From Candidatus Aminicenantota bacterium (lineage in GTDB: Bacteria > Acidobacteriota > Aminicenantia > Aminicenantales > Aminicenantaceae), in assembly GCA_004378665.1 (NCBI GenBank), contig SOIA01000339.1, positions 1 through 17,808 on the forward strand: DNA of 17,808 bases, in the 5' to 3' direction. Numbering within the stretch: position 1 is the first letter of the stretch; each line of letters starts with the position of its first letter. The notes beneath the pieces are model-generated. The model had not been told where the DNA came from, did no database searches, and saw only the letters and a program-made list of their open reading frames with translations. A program made the position numbers and the translations under genes. Positions 8,118 to 14,002 of the stretch are shown here, in pieces.

Positions 8118-8317
8118 GTAGGCATCTCTATTTCCGTGATGATTTCAAAAACAGTCAGGCAATCTGGTGAGGAAGCCATCCGGAGGCGAGCGGGCATGGT
8201 TCCTCGAAGAGGAGAGCGAGCCGAGGAATAAGCGGATTTACCTCGCTGGGGAAAATCCGCGGGCTGATGAATCAGCTTGCCTGACTGTTACTGCATCACG
8301 CTTTTAGAGATGCTTCC
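8118..8317 (+). mobile_element. 200-bp structured inverted-repeat element, copy 1 (MITE-like, degenerate ends)
   Basis: This non-coding element is about 85% identical to 9318-9517, with no gaps over all 200 bases (29 differences counted by hand). Its ends are imperfect inverted repeats: GCATCTCTA at 8122-8130 pairs with TAGAGATGC at 8305-8313, and a second arm CAGTCAGGCAA (8152-8162) pairs with TTGCCTGACTG (8277-8287). The flanks ATTCACGGT (8109-8117) and ATTCGCGGC (8318-8326) match at 7/9, consistent with a decayed 9-bp target duplication. No transposase is encoded, so a non-autonomous element moved in trans is inferred. Four internal arms can form: 8163-8184, 8200-8228, 8232-8260 and 8263-8276. 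Confidence 0.8.
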
Positions 8318-8374
8318 ATTCGCGGCTTAAGAGTATGAAATCCGGCGAATCAATGATACGCTTGAGAAAAGGCG

Positions 8375-8393
8375 TTCAACAATCCCTGTTGAA
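8375..8393. promoter_or_regulatory. 19-bp perfect palindrome upstream of the 8454 gene
   Basis: TTCAACA and TGTTGAA form a perfect 7-bp inverted repeat around a 5-base spacer. It lies about 60 bases before the chosen ATG at 8454. It has the size and shape of a dimeric repressor operator, but no T-run follows, so it is not a terminator. The function is a guess. Confidence 0.3.
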
Positions 8394-8453
8394 TGAGACG
8401 AGCTCAAGCCTGAATGCTGTAGATTGGCGATGAAAAGCGAGAACAGGAAGGAC

Positions 8454-9269
8454 ATGAGCACTGAAGGCAAAGATCAGGCTTTTGAGAGCCTGCCTTCTGT
8501 AAGGAAAGGCGAAGACGTTACGCTTAGAGATGACCTGTATGAATTCTCGTCTCTTCTCGATACGGCAAAAATCGCCAAAGGAAAAGGCGTGAGATTTCGT
8601 CTGATCGACACGGGCAAGTTCGATCAATTCCAGCTCGAATGGCTCGCGGAAGCTGGGGCCGACATCTACACATCTGATGAAGCAAGGACAGATTTTCTTG
8701 AGTTGGAGCTTGTGAGTCGGGCATGCAAAAGGGGAGGGGCGACCTGTGCCTATTTCCTTCATGGGCCTTTGGGATCAGAGGAAGAAACCGGCTCGATCTC
8801 TTTTCCAGACCTTCAAAACCTGGGCAGGGCCGGAATCTATGTTCATGTGACAAACAGGCAAAAACAAAGAGAAATAGCACAGCTCAACGAACTGGCTTTT
8901 GCCTGCCGAAAAGGAGGGAGCTGGCTGGTCTACTATCATCACGGGCCATTAGAGTTCTCTCTTGAGGAGATGGCAAGGAGCCGAGCCTGGATTCATGCCT
9001 CAGAGCGTATTTTTCAGGAAGCCGAGGACCCTGCTCTGATCCTGGATAAGTTGAAAGCGGCAATCTACGCAGGATTAAGGTGTGTTCTTCATGTCGAGAA
9101 AGGATTGGATATCTCCCTGCTTCAGGATGTGATCAATGCCGGAACGTGGATTCTTTTCAAGTCCTCTCTTTTCGACTATAAATCTCCTTTGCGAGCGTTG
9201 GAAAAGAAGTCGAGACGGAGAAAGCTGGACTATCGAGCCTATTATCTTTATCCGAACATACTCCCTTGA
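8454..9269 (+). CDS. Unrecognised cytosolic protein made of about four alpha/beta repeats
   Basis: I do not recognise this family. The protein (271 residues from the ATG at 8454) has no signal peptide or membrane helix. It appears to be built from about four units of 50-58 residues, each with a helix rich in Leu/Ala, a Gly-containing turn, a hydrophobic strand, a Gly-Leu or Gly-Pro-Leu turn and a second helix. Strand cores are VRFRLIDTG, TCAYFLHGPL, WLVYYHHGPL and CVLHVEKGL. The following segments are AGADIYTSDE, AGIYVHVTN, SRAWIHASE and AGTWILFKSS. The start at 8454 is chosen because AGGAAGG precedes it, although the spacing is short. An ATG at 8430 and a TTG at 8424 are alternatives. It lies between two copies of the 200-bp element and is followed after 48 bp by copy 2. 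The basic C-terminus (KKSRRRK) could touch nucleic acid, but that is speculation. Confidence 0.75.
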   Translation: MSTEGKDQAFESLPSVRKGEDVTLRDDLYEFSSLLDTAKIAKGKGVRFRLIDTGKFDQFQLEWLAEAGADIYTSDEARTDFLELELVSRACKRGGATCAYFLHGPLGSEEETGSISFPDLQNLGRAGIYVHVTNRQKQREIAQLNELAFACRKGGSWLVYYHHGPLEFSLEEMARSRAWIHASERIFQEAEDPALILDKLKAAIYAGLRCVLHVEKGLDISLLQDVINAGTWILFKSSLFDYKSPLRALEKKSRRRKLDYRAYYLYPNILP

Positions 9270-9308
9270 ATCTCCAAGGAAAATTTAACAACTTTTATCA
9301 AAGCCTGA

Positions 9309-9526
9309 CCCCGTTATGGAAGCATCCTTATTTCCGTGACAATTTATTTAGAAGTCAGGCAATCTGGTTAGGAAGCTATCCGGAGGCGAGCGGGCATGGT
9401 TCCTCGAAGAGGAGAGCGAGCCGAGGAATAAGTGGATTTTCCTCGCTGGTGAAAATACACGGGCTGACGAATCAGTTTGCCTGACTGTTTCTTTATCACG
9501 GAAATAAAGATGCTTCCCCCCGTTAT
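9309..9526. repeat. Perfect 9-bp target-site duplication around element copy 2
   Basis: CCCCGTTAT occurs directly before the element (9309-9317) and directly after it (9518-9526), with the inverted ends GGAAGCATC and GATGCTTCC between. This is direct evidence that the 200-bp unit inserted as a discrete transposable element. Confidence 0.85.
9318..9517 (+). mobile_element. 200-bp structured inverted-repeat element, copy 2 (MITE-like, intact ends)
   Basis: This is the better-preserved copy. The first 22 and last 22 bases (9318-9339 and 9496-9517) are inverted repeats pairing at 21/22 positions, beginning GGAAGCATCC and ending GATGCTTCC. A further arm GTCAGGCAA/TTGCCTGAC closes the interior. 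A perfect 9-bp direct repeat flanks it. It contains no gene: the open frame crossing it is a shadow. It has the same orientation as copy 1, and the two start exactly 1200 bp apart. It lies 17 bases upstream of the predicted -35 box of the ATPase operon and 48 bases after the preceding gene, so its hairpin could affect readthrough. Which transposase family moves it is unknown. A 9-bp duplication alone does not decide. Confidence 0.85.
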
Positions 9527-9534
9527 CTTTTTTC

Positions 9535-9563
9535 TTTAAAAAGAATGAGGCATTGGATATAAT
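9535..9563 (+). promoter_or_regulatory. Predicted promoter of the V/A-ATPase operon
   Basis: A perfect -10 box TATAAT (9558-9563) has TTTAAA (9535-9540, 4/6 to the -35 consensus) at 17-base spacing. The start would lie near 9570, giving a leader of about 100 nt before the first ATPase gene at 9670. The promoter begins 9 bases after the target duplication of element copy 2. Confidence 0.45.
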
Positions 9564-9669
9564 AGCTCTTCCTAATTCGGGTAGATAGTCGAGAATAACC
9601 TTGCAGGATGACACCCTAACATCTTTAACAACAAACAGATAAAGCGCATAACAACAAAAGGTTTTTCAA

Positions 9670-10029
9670 ATGACCGAAGATAAGAAAACAAATGATGCTT
9701 TGGATGCGCTCCAGCGTATCAGAGAGGCTGAAGAGAAGGCCCGCAAAATCATTCAAGATGCGAGAGAGACGAAAGCCGCGAAAATCATCCAGGATGCGGA
9801 TGACGAAGCGAAAAAGATCAAGGAGCGGTATTTGAATCAGGCCAGGCAAAAAGCAGAACAGAGGAAAAATGCCATAGTCCAGCGGGCAGCCAAAGAAGCA
9901 GGAGAGATCAATAAAAAAGCCGAGGAAGAGGTGGTCTCTCTAAAGAAAAAGGCAGAAAAAGCCATGACCGGAGCAGTGAGTCGAGTCACTGAAAAAATTA
10001 AGGAATTTCTTGAGAAGGGAGAGCTGTAA
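9670..10029 (+). CDS. V/A-type ATPase stator coiled-coil subunit H (G in Thermus naming)
   Basis: This 119-residue, highly charged protein is almost entirely helix-forming, with Ala/Glu/Lys-rich coiled-coil sequence (for example AEEKARKIIQDARE and KKAEEEVVSLKKKAEKA). It is the partner of subunit E in the peripheral stalk that holds the catalytic head against rotation. Its identity rests on composition, on size (family about 100-120) and on its place as first gene of an H-I-K-E-C-F-A-B-D operon. KIIQDA occurs twice, 12 residues apart (residues 26 and 38), a small internal duplication in the stalk helix. An AAAAGG sits 8 bases before the ATG. Only 3 bases separate its stop from the GTG of subunit I. 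Confidence 0.88.
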   Translation: MTEDKKTNDALDALQRIREAEEKARKIIQDARETKAAKIIQDADDEAKKIKERYLNQARQKAEQRKNAIVQRAAKEAGEINKKAEEEVVSLKKKAEKAMTGAVSRVTEKIKEFLEKGEL

Positions 10030-10032
10030 GCC

Positions 10033-11943
10033 GTGTCGATCGCTGAGGTTCAAAAGGTTCAGATCATCGCTCATTCAGGAGTGAAATCGAAAGTTCTATC
10101 CTCTCTTCAAGAAGAGGGCTTGGTTCAGATCGAGAAAGCTGATTTTGAAGAGTTGGAACTTGAATCTTCCTCGATAGATGTGACACAGCTCGAACACACC
10201 CTGTATCGGTTGACTCATGCCTTAGACTCCCTTTTTCAATGGGAAGAAAAGGGATTTGCCAAAAGACTCTTTGCCGAGAGGCCGCAGCTGAACAGGGAAA
10301 AACGAGACGAAGTCTTGAGTCTTGATTACATGCCTGTTTTGGACCAGGTTGAGAGACTGGTAGCAGAAAAGAATGAGCTGCTCTCGGAGATCAGGTTTTT
10401 AGAGAATGAAAAGGAATTCCTCTCGCCCGTTACGGGGTTGGCGCTGCCGCTCCAGACTTTTAAAGAGGAGAATTCTGTAGAGATTCTCATCGGATCTTTA
10501 ACTCAGGCGAAGTATGAAGATTTTGAAAAGATGGCGGATGAGGAAGCACTCTGGTTTGAGGTCATAGACAGGGACAAGAGGAAGCTCGTTCTTCTGCTTT
10601 TGTATCTCAAAAGAGACAAAGAATCTGTAGAATCATCTCTCAAAACACTGAATTTTGCTCCACTCTATTTCACCGAACCTGTGTTGAACAGGGCGGAAAC
10701 GGAGGATAAAGTCACGGACGTTATCAGAAAGATAGATCAAGAGATAGAGGAAAAGAGGAAAAAACTCTCAGGTTTAGACAAAGACGGTCAGACGCTCGCT
10801 GAGCATCGCGAGAGGCTTATGCTTGTCCACGATGTTCTTCTGAATGAACGAGAGAAGATTTCAACATCGAGATTCATCGGAGAGACAGAAAAGGTTTTTT
10901 ACACAGAAGGCTGGATTCGTTCTTCGGATATCAAAAGACTCGAATCCAAGCTCCAGCCCTATTCAGATGAGGTGGAGCTGTATTTCCGGGCTCCCCATCC
11001 TGAGGAGGATCCTCCTGTGATCCTGAAAAATCCCAGGGCCGGAAGACCTTTTGAATTGATCACGAAGCTCTACGGTCTGCCGCAACAGGGCTCGTTGGAT
11101 CCCACTCTTGCTCTGGCTCCGTTTTTTTTCCTGTTCGTCGGCTTGTGCGTCAGCGAGGCAGGCTACGGACTGTTGGTCGCCGCTTTGAGCCTCCTGTATA
11201 TCAAATTCGGAAAACCGAAGGGTGGGTTGCTGCAGTTCCTGAAACTTCTTTCCATTCTTGGAATATCGACTGTTATTTTTGGAACTCTTATCGGAGGCTG
11301 GTTTGGTTTTCCGATACGGAAGCTTATGATTCTGGATCCCCTTGAGGATCCTCTTTCCTTTTTATACGTGGCCCTGGCTCTGGGTTTCATCCAGGTTTGG
11401 TTTGGAACGCTCCTGGGCATGATCAACGGCCTAAAAAATAAAGTGTACCTGCAGTCCATATTTGTCCAGGGAGGATGGCTGTTGCTTCTTCCCTCCCTCG
11501 TGCTGTTTTTAGGGAAAAAAGGATCCATCTGGGGAATACTCTCGATTGTTGGAGCAGCCGGGATCGTTTTGTTCGGCTATCCGAGCCGTAACCCGTTTGC
11601 CCGGTTTTTCGGAGGGTTGTACAGACTGTATGATATCTCACGGTATCTCGCCGATGTTCTTTCCTATTCGCGACTGCTGGCTCTGGGGCTGGCCACCACT
11701 GTCATAGCCATGGTGGTGAACAATCTTAGCCAGACAGCCCTCGGAATCCCATGGGTAGGCTGGTTGATCGCTGCCTTGATATTCGTAGGCGGCCACTTAT
11801 TCAATCTTGGAATAAGCTTTTTAGGCGGGTTTGTCCACTCCATGCGTCTTCAGTTTGTCGAGTTTTTCAGTAAATTCTTCAAATCCGGGGGACGCCCGTT
11901 CAAACCTTTTGAGCTTGAAAGCAAATTCATTGAATTTATCTGA
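10033..11943 (+). CDS. V/A-type ATPase membrane subunit I (a subunit)
   Basis: This 636-residue stator subunit forms the ion half-channels beside the K ring. The N-terminal half (about 1-345) is soluble and coiled-coil-rich and anchors the peripheral stalks. The C-terminal half has about eight membrane helices. Two key arginines are visible: Arg547 in LSYSRLLALGLAT and Arg605 in FVHSMRLQFVEFF, corresponding to the essential pair described for Thermus subunit I and yeast Vph1. The conserved tail FFKSGGRPFKPF is complete. The start is GTG at 10033, three bases after the subunit H stop, with GGAG about 11 bases upstream inside the H gene. Length is normal for the family, and there is no sign of damage. 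Confidence 0.96.
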   Translation: MSIAEVQKVQIIAHSGVKSKVLSSLQEEGLVQIEKADFEELELESSSIDVTQLEHTLYRLTHALDSLFQWEEKGFAKRLFAERPQLNREKRDEVLSLDYMPVLDQVERLVAEKNELLSEIRFLENEKEFLSPVTGLALPLQTFKEENSVEILIGSLTQAKYEDFEKMADEEALWFEVIDRDKRKLVLLLLYLKRDKESVESSLKTLNFAPLYFTEPVLNRAETEDKVTDVIRKIDQEIEEKRKKLSGLDKDGQTLAEHRERLMLVHDVLLNEREKISTSRFIGETEKVFYTEGWIRSSDIKRLESKLQPYSDEVELYFRAPHPEEDPPVILKNPRAGRPFELITKLYGLPQQGSLDPTLALAPFFFLFVGLCVSEAGYGLLVAALSLLYIKFGKPKGGLLQFLKLLSILGISTVIFGTLIGGWFGFPIRKLMILDPLEDPLSFLYVALALGFIQVWFGTLLGMINGLKNKVYLQSIFVQGGWLLLLPSLVLFLGKKGSIWGILSIVGAAGIVLFGYPSRNPFARFFGGLYRLYDISRYLADVLSYSRLLALGLATTVIAMVVNNLSQTALGIPWVGWLIAALIFVGGHLFNLGISFLGGFVHSMRLQFVEFFSKFFKSGGRPFKPFELESKFIEFI

Positions 11944-11981
11944 ATAGAAATGTGTGAAGAGAATATAAGGAGGAGGAAGAA

Positions 11982-12455
11982 ATGGAGTTAGGTTTCACTC
12001 TTGCTGTTTTCGGAGGAGCTCTTGCTGTTGTGCTTGGGGGAATCGGTTCGGCAATCGGAGTCGGGCTGGCCGGTCAGGCCTCCAGTGGTGTTATGACCGA
12101 AGATCCTGAAAAATTCGGGAGTCTCCTTCTGCTGGTGGCCCTTCCTGGAACTCAGGGGATTTATGGCTTTTTAAGCGCCTTTCTGGTCATGCTCAAGCTG
12201 GGTATAGTCGGTGGAGCGTTGAATGAAGTGACGATCTCTCAAGGCTGGCAGATCCTCATTTCCTGCCTTCCTGTGGCTATGGCGGGCCTGGTGTCGGGAA
12301 TTCATCAGGGAAAAGTCTGTGCTTCCGGCGTTTACATGGTGGCCAAGCAGCCAAAAGACCTGATGAAGCCGGTTGTCATGGCCGCTCTGGTAGAGACGTA
12401 TGCGGTCTTGGGATTGCTGATCACCATACTGCTGTTGAACGGGATCAGCCTGTAA
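11982..12455 (+). CDS. V/A-type ATPase rotor-ring subunit K (proteolipid c), sodium-type
   Basis: This 157-residue proteolipid has four membrane helices arising from two fused hairpins, as in Enterococcus NtpK and eukaryotic V-ATPases. Only the second hairpin carries the ion-binding carboxylate, Glu138 in VETYAVLG. The other residues that coordinate sodium in E. hirae NtpK (Leu61, Thr64, Gln65, Tyr68, Gln110, Glu139) have equivalents here: Leu54, Thr57, Gln58 and Tyr61 in LPGTQGIYG, then Gln109 in IHQGKV and Glu138. Sodium coupling is therefore predicted. A ring with one carboxylate per four helices has a lower ion-to-ATP ratio, which usually fits an ATP-driven pump better than a synthase. 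A strong AAGGAGGAGG precedes the ATG, likely giving the extra translation a multi-copy ring subunit needs. Confidence 0.96.
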   Translation: MELGFTLAVFGGALAVVLGGIGSAIGVGLAGQASSGVMTEDPEKFGSLLLLVALPGTQGIYGFLSAFLVMLKLGIVGGALNEVTISQGWQILISCLPVAMAGLVSGIHQGKVCASGVYMVAKQPKDLMKPVVMAALVETYAVLGLLITILLLNGISL

Positions 12456-12469
12456 GATACCGAAAAGTC

Positions 12470-12886
12470 ATGAGTTTAGAGAAGATTCTGGAAAAGATTA
12501 TCGATGATGCCAACGCTGAGGCAGAAAAAATCCTTTTTGAGAGCCGAGAGAAGGCAAACGGGATAAAAGAAAAAGCTGAAAAAGAAGCATCAGAATTGGC
12601 TGAAATGCTGGTGAAAGAGGCGGAGAGGCAGGGCCAGCTTGAGGCGAGTCGGCTCATCACCCAAGCTCGGCTGGAGACGAAGATCGCCATTCTTTCCCGG
12701 AAAAAAGAGCTTGTCCAGGAAGTCCTGGAGAAAGCCTTCCAGAAAAAAATCCTCGAGAAAACAGGTCTGAAGAGGAAGATCATCACCAAAGAGGGAGAAA
12801 GAGAAGAGCCCCTGGATGAGGCCAGATTGAAAGAAGAACTCCGCTCCAGGATGGAAAATGAAATTGTCGAGGTCCTGGGAATATGA
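12470..12886 (+). CDS. V/A-type ATPase stator subunit E, short form
   Basis: The N-terminal 100 or so residues are the typical subunit E coiled-coil (SLEKILEKIIDDANAEAEKIL through ARLETKIAILSRKKELVQEVLEKAF), which pairs with subunit H in the peripheral stalk. The C-terminal globular domain, which normally binds the head of the motor, is much reduced. The protein is 138 residues against about 185-200 in Thermus and archaea. What remains, LDEARLKEELRSRMENEIVEVLGI, looks like the last strand-helix of the normal domain, so an internal segment of about 50 residues seems missing. The reading frame is intact and the neighbours normal, so this is more likely a lineage form than a broken gene. It begins 14 bases after K and shares an ATGA overlap with the next gene. 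Confidence 0.85.
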   Translation: MSLEKILEKIIDDANAEAEKILFESREKANGIKEKAEKEASELAEMLVKEAERQGQLEASRLITQARLETKIAILSRKKELVQEVLEKAFQKKILEKTGLKRKIITKEGEREEPLDEARLKEELRSRMENEIVEVLGI

Positions 12887-13668
12887 AAAAACCCTCCAGG
12901 CTCAGATACGCGTATGCGGTCGGCCGGATTCGTGCTTTGGAGAAAGGTTTGATCGAACAGGCTGTTTTTAAAGAGGCCTCTGAGGAAAAAGACCTGGCGT
13001 GTGTCTTAAAGGTGATCTTTGATGCCGGGAATTTCACGGATGAATTGGTTCAAATCAAGGATACAGACGAGCTGGATGAATTCATCGAGAAAGAAGAAGA
13101 AGAGATAAAATGTTTAATGGACAAGATTCTCCTTGAAGAAGATATCTTGAGGATTTTTGAACTAGAAGATGATCCTGAGGAAGCGATGTCTGTTGTGGAG
13201 AAGAGTGGCTATTCTTTCCTTCATGATTATATTCGGCATAAGCTCGACCTGAGCAACCTGAAGATCTTGTTCCGGGCGAAATATTCAGGTCTTTCAAAAG
13301 ACAAATTCGAGAGCCTGATCTTGCAAGGAGGCTTCCTGGATCAAAAGTGGGTGCGGGAGTGTTTTGATCTTTCTTTCGCTGAAATCGGCGAGAAACTCAA
13401 GGTCACTCCGTACAAAGAACTCTGGGCAAGCGCTGCGGATACTCTGGAAGATCGGGAGACGTTCCTGGATCTGGAACGCGGAATTGAAGATTTTTTAATG
13501 GGATTCCTGAAAAAAGCCAAATACATCGTGTTCGGACCAGAACCGGTCTTGGCCTACGGATTAGCGAAAAAAAGAGAGCTGAGGCTTGTGCGGCTTCTCG
13601 GAGTCGGGAAGGTCAACCAGATTCCTGTAGACCTTTTGAAGGAGAGGATCAGCGAAACCTATGTTTGA
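12883..13668 (+). CDS. V/A-type ATPase subunit C (d-type rotor socket)
   Basis: Subunit C sits on the K ring and couples it to the central shaft D-F. This 261-residue helical protein opens with RLRYAYAVGRIRALEKGLI, the usual N-terminus (short R/Y-rich segment, then helix). It ends with YGLAKKRELRLVRLLGVGKVN and a DLLKERISETYV tail, characteristic of the family. It is shorter than Thermus and archaeal C (about 320-350), suggesting that one of the three helical domains is reduced. Its ATG overlaps the subunit E TGA (ATGA, 12883-12886), and its stop overlaps subunit F by 8 bases. The identification rests on both ends of the sequence and on the fixed operon order. Confidence 0.9.
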   Translation: MKKPSRLRYAYAVGRIRALEKGLIEQAVFKEASEEKDLACVLKVIFDAGNFTDELVQIKDTDELDEFIEKEEEEIKCLMDKILLEEDILRIFELEDDPEEAMSVVEKSGYSFLHDYIRHKLDLSNLKILFRAKYSGLSKDKFESLILQGGFLDQKWVRECFDLSFAEIGEKLKVTPYKELWASAADTLEDRETFLDLERGIEDFLMGFLKKAKYIVFGPEPVLAYGLAKKRELRLVRLLGVGKVNQIPVDLLKERISETYV

Positions 13669-14002
13669 TAAAGTCGCTGTTGTGGGTGAGGCGGATATTA
13701 TCTTCCCGTTACGCGCCCTGGGAATGAAGGTTTTTTCTCCCAGAAGCCTGGAAGAAGCCAAACAGGTCTTGAAAACTATTGGGGAGGAAAATTATGCTCT
13801 CTGTTTCTTGCACGAGAGCCTGTTTGAGTCTTTAAAGAAGGAGAGGGAAGCTTTGAGGGAGAAGTTTTGTCCTGTGGTCGTTGGATTTTCTGACTACAGG
13901 CAGGTTGCGGACCACCTTGAAAGAATGATGAGAGAACTTGCCGTCAAGGCAACGGGTTCGGATTCTTTGGTTAAAAAGAGAGAAAAAGATGAAACAAGGT
14001 AA
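13661..14002 (+). CDS. V/A-type ATPase central-stalk subunit F
   Basis: This 113-residue protein has the Rossmann-like alpha/beta fold of subunit F, which clips onto shaft subunit D and modulates ATP hydrolysis. Typical features are the opening strand KVAVVGEADIIFPLRALG, where the GE/D plus F.L.G pattern recurs in the family, and a SLEEAKQVL helix. A second strand NYALCFLHESLFE and a third FCPVVVGFSD follow, then a C-terminal helix with a Lys/Arg-rich tail. Size and order (between C and A) agree. The ATG at 13661 lies inside the end of subunit C, and its stop falls 14 bases inside subunit A, so three genes are linked by overlaps here. Confidence 0.92.
   Translation: MFDKVAVVGEADIIFPLRALGMKVFSPRSLEEAKQVLKTIGEENYALCFLHESLFESLKKEREALREKFCPVVVGFSDYRQVADHLERMMRELAVKATGSDSLVKKREKDETR

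Noticed and set aside
9266..9484. 72-residue open frame on the plus strand across element copy 2
   Set aside because: It lies almost wholly in the structured repeat, has no ribosome site or recognisable domain, and its frame is explained by the stop-poor GC-rich interior.
8118..9517. Composite transposon: two like elements flanking the 8454 gene
   Set aside because: Each copy has its own target-site duplication with a different sequence, so they inserted independently. No transposase lies between them, and the outer flanks 8109-8117 and 9518-9526 do not match.
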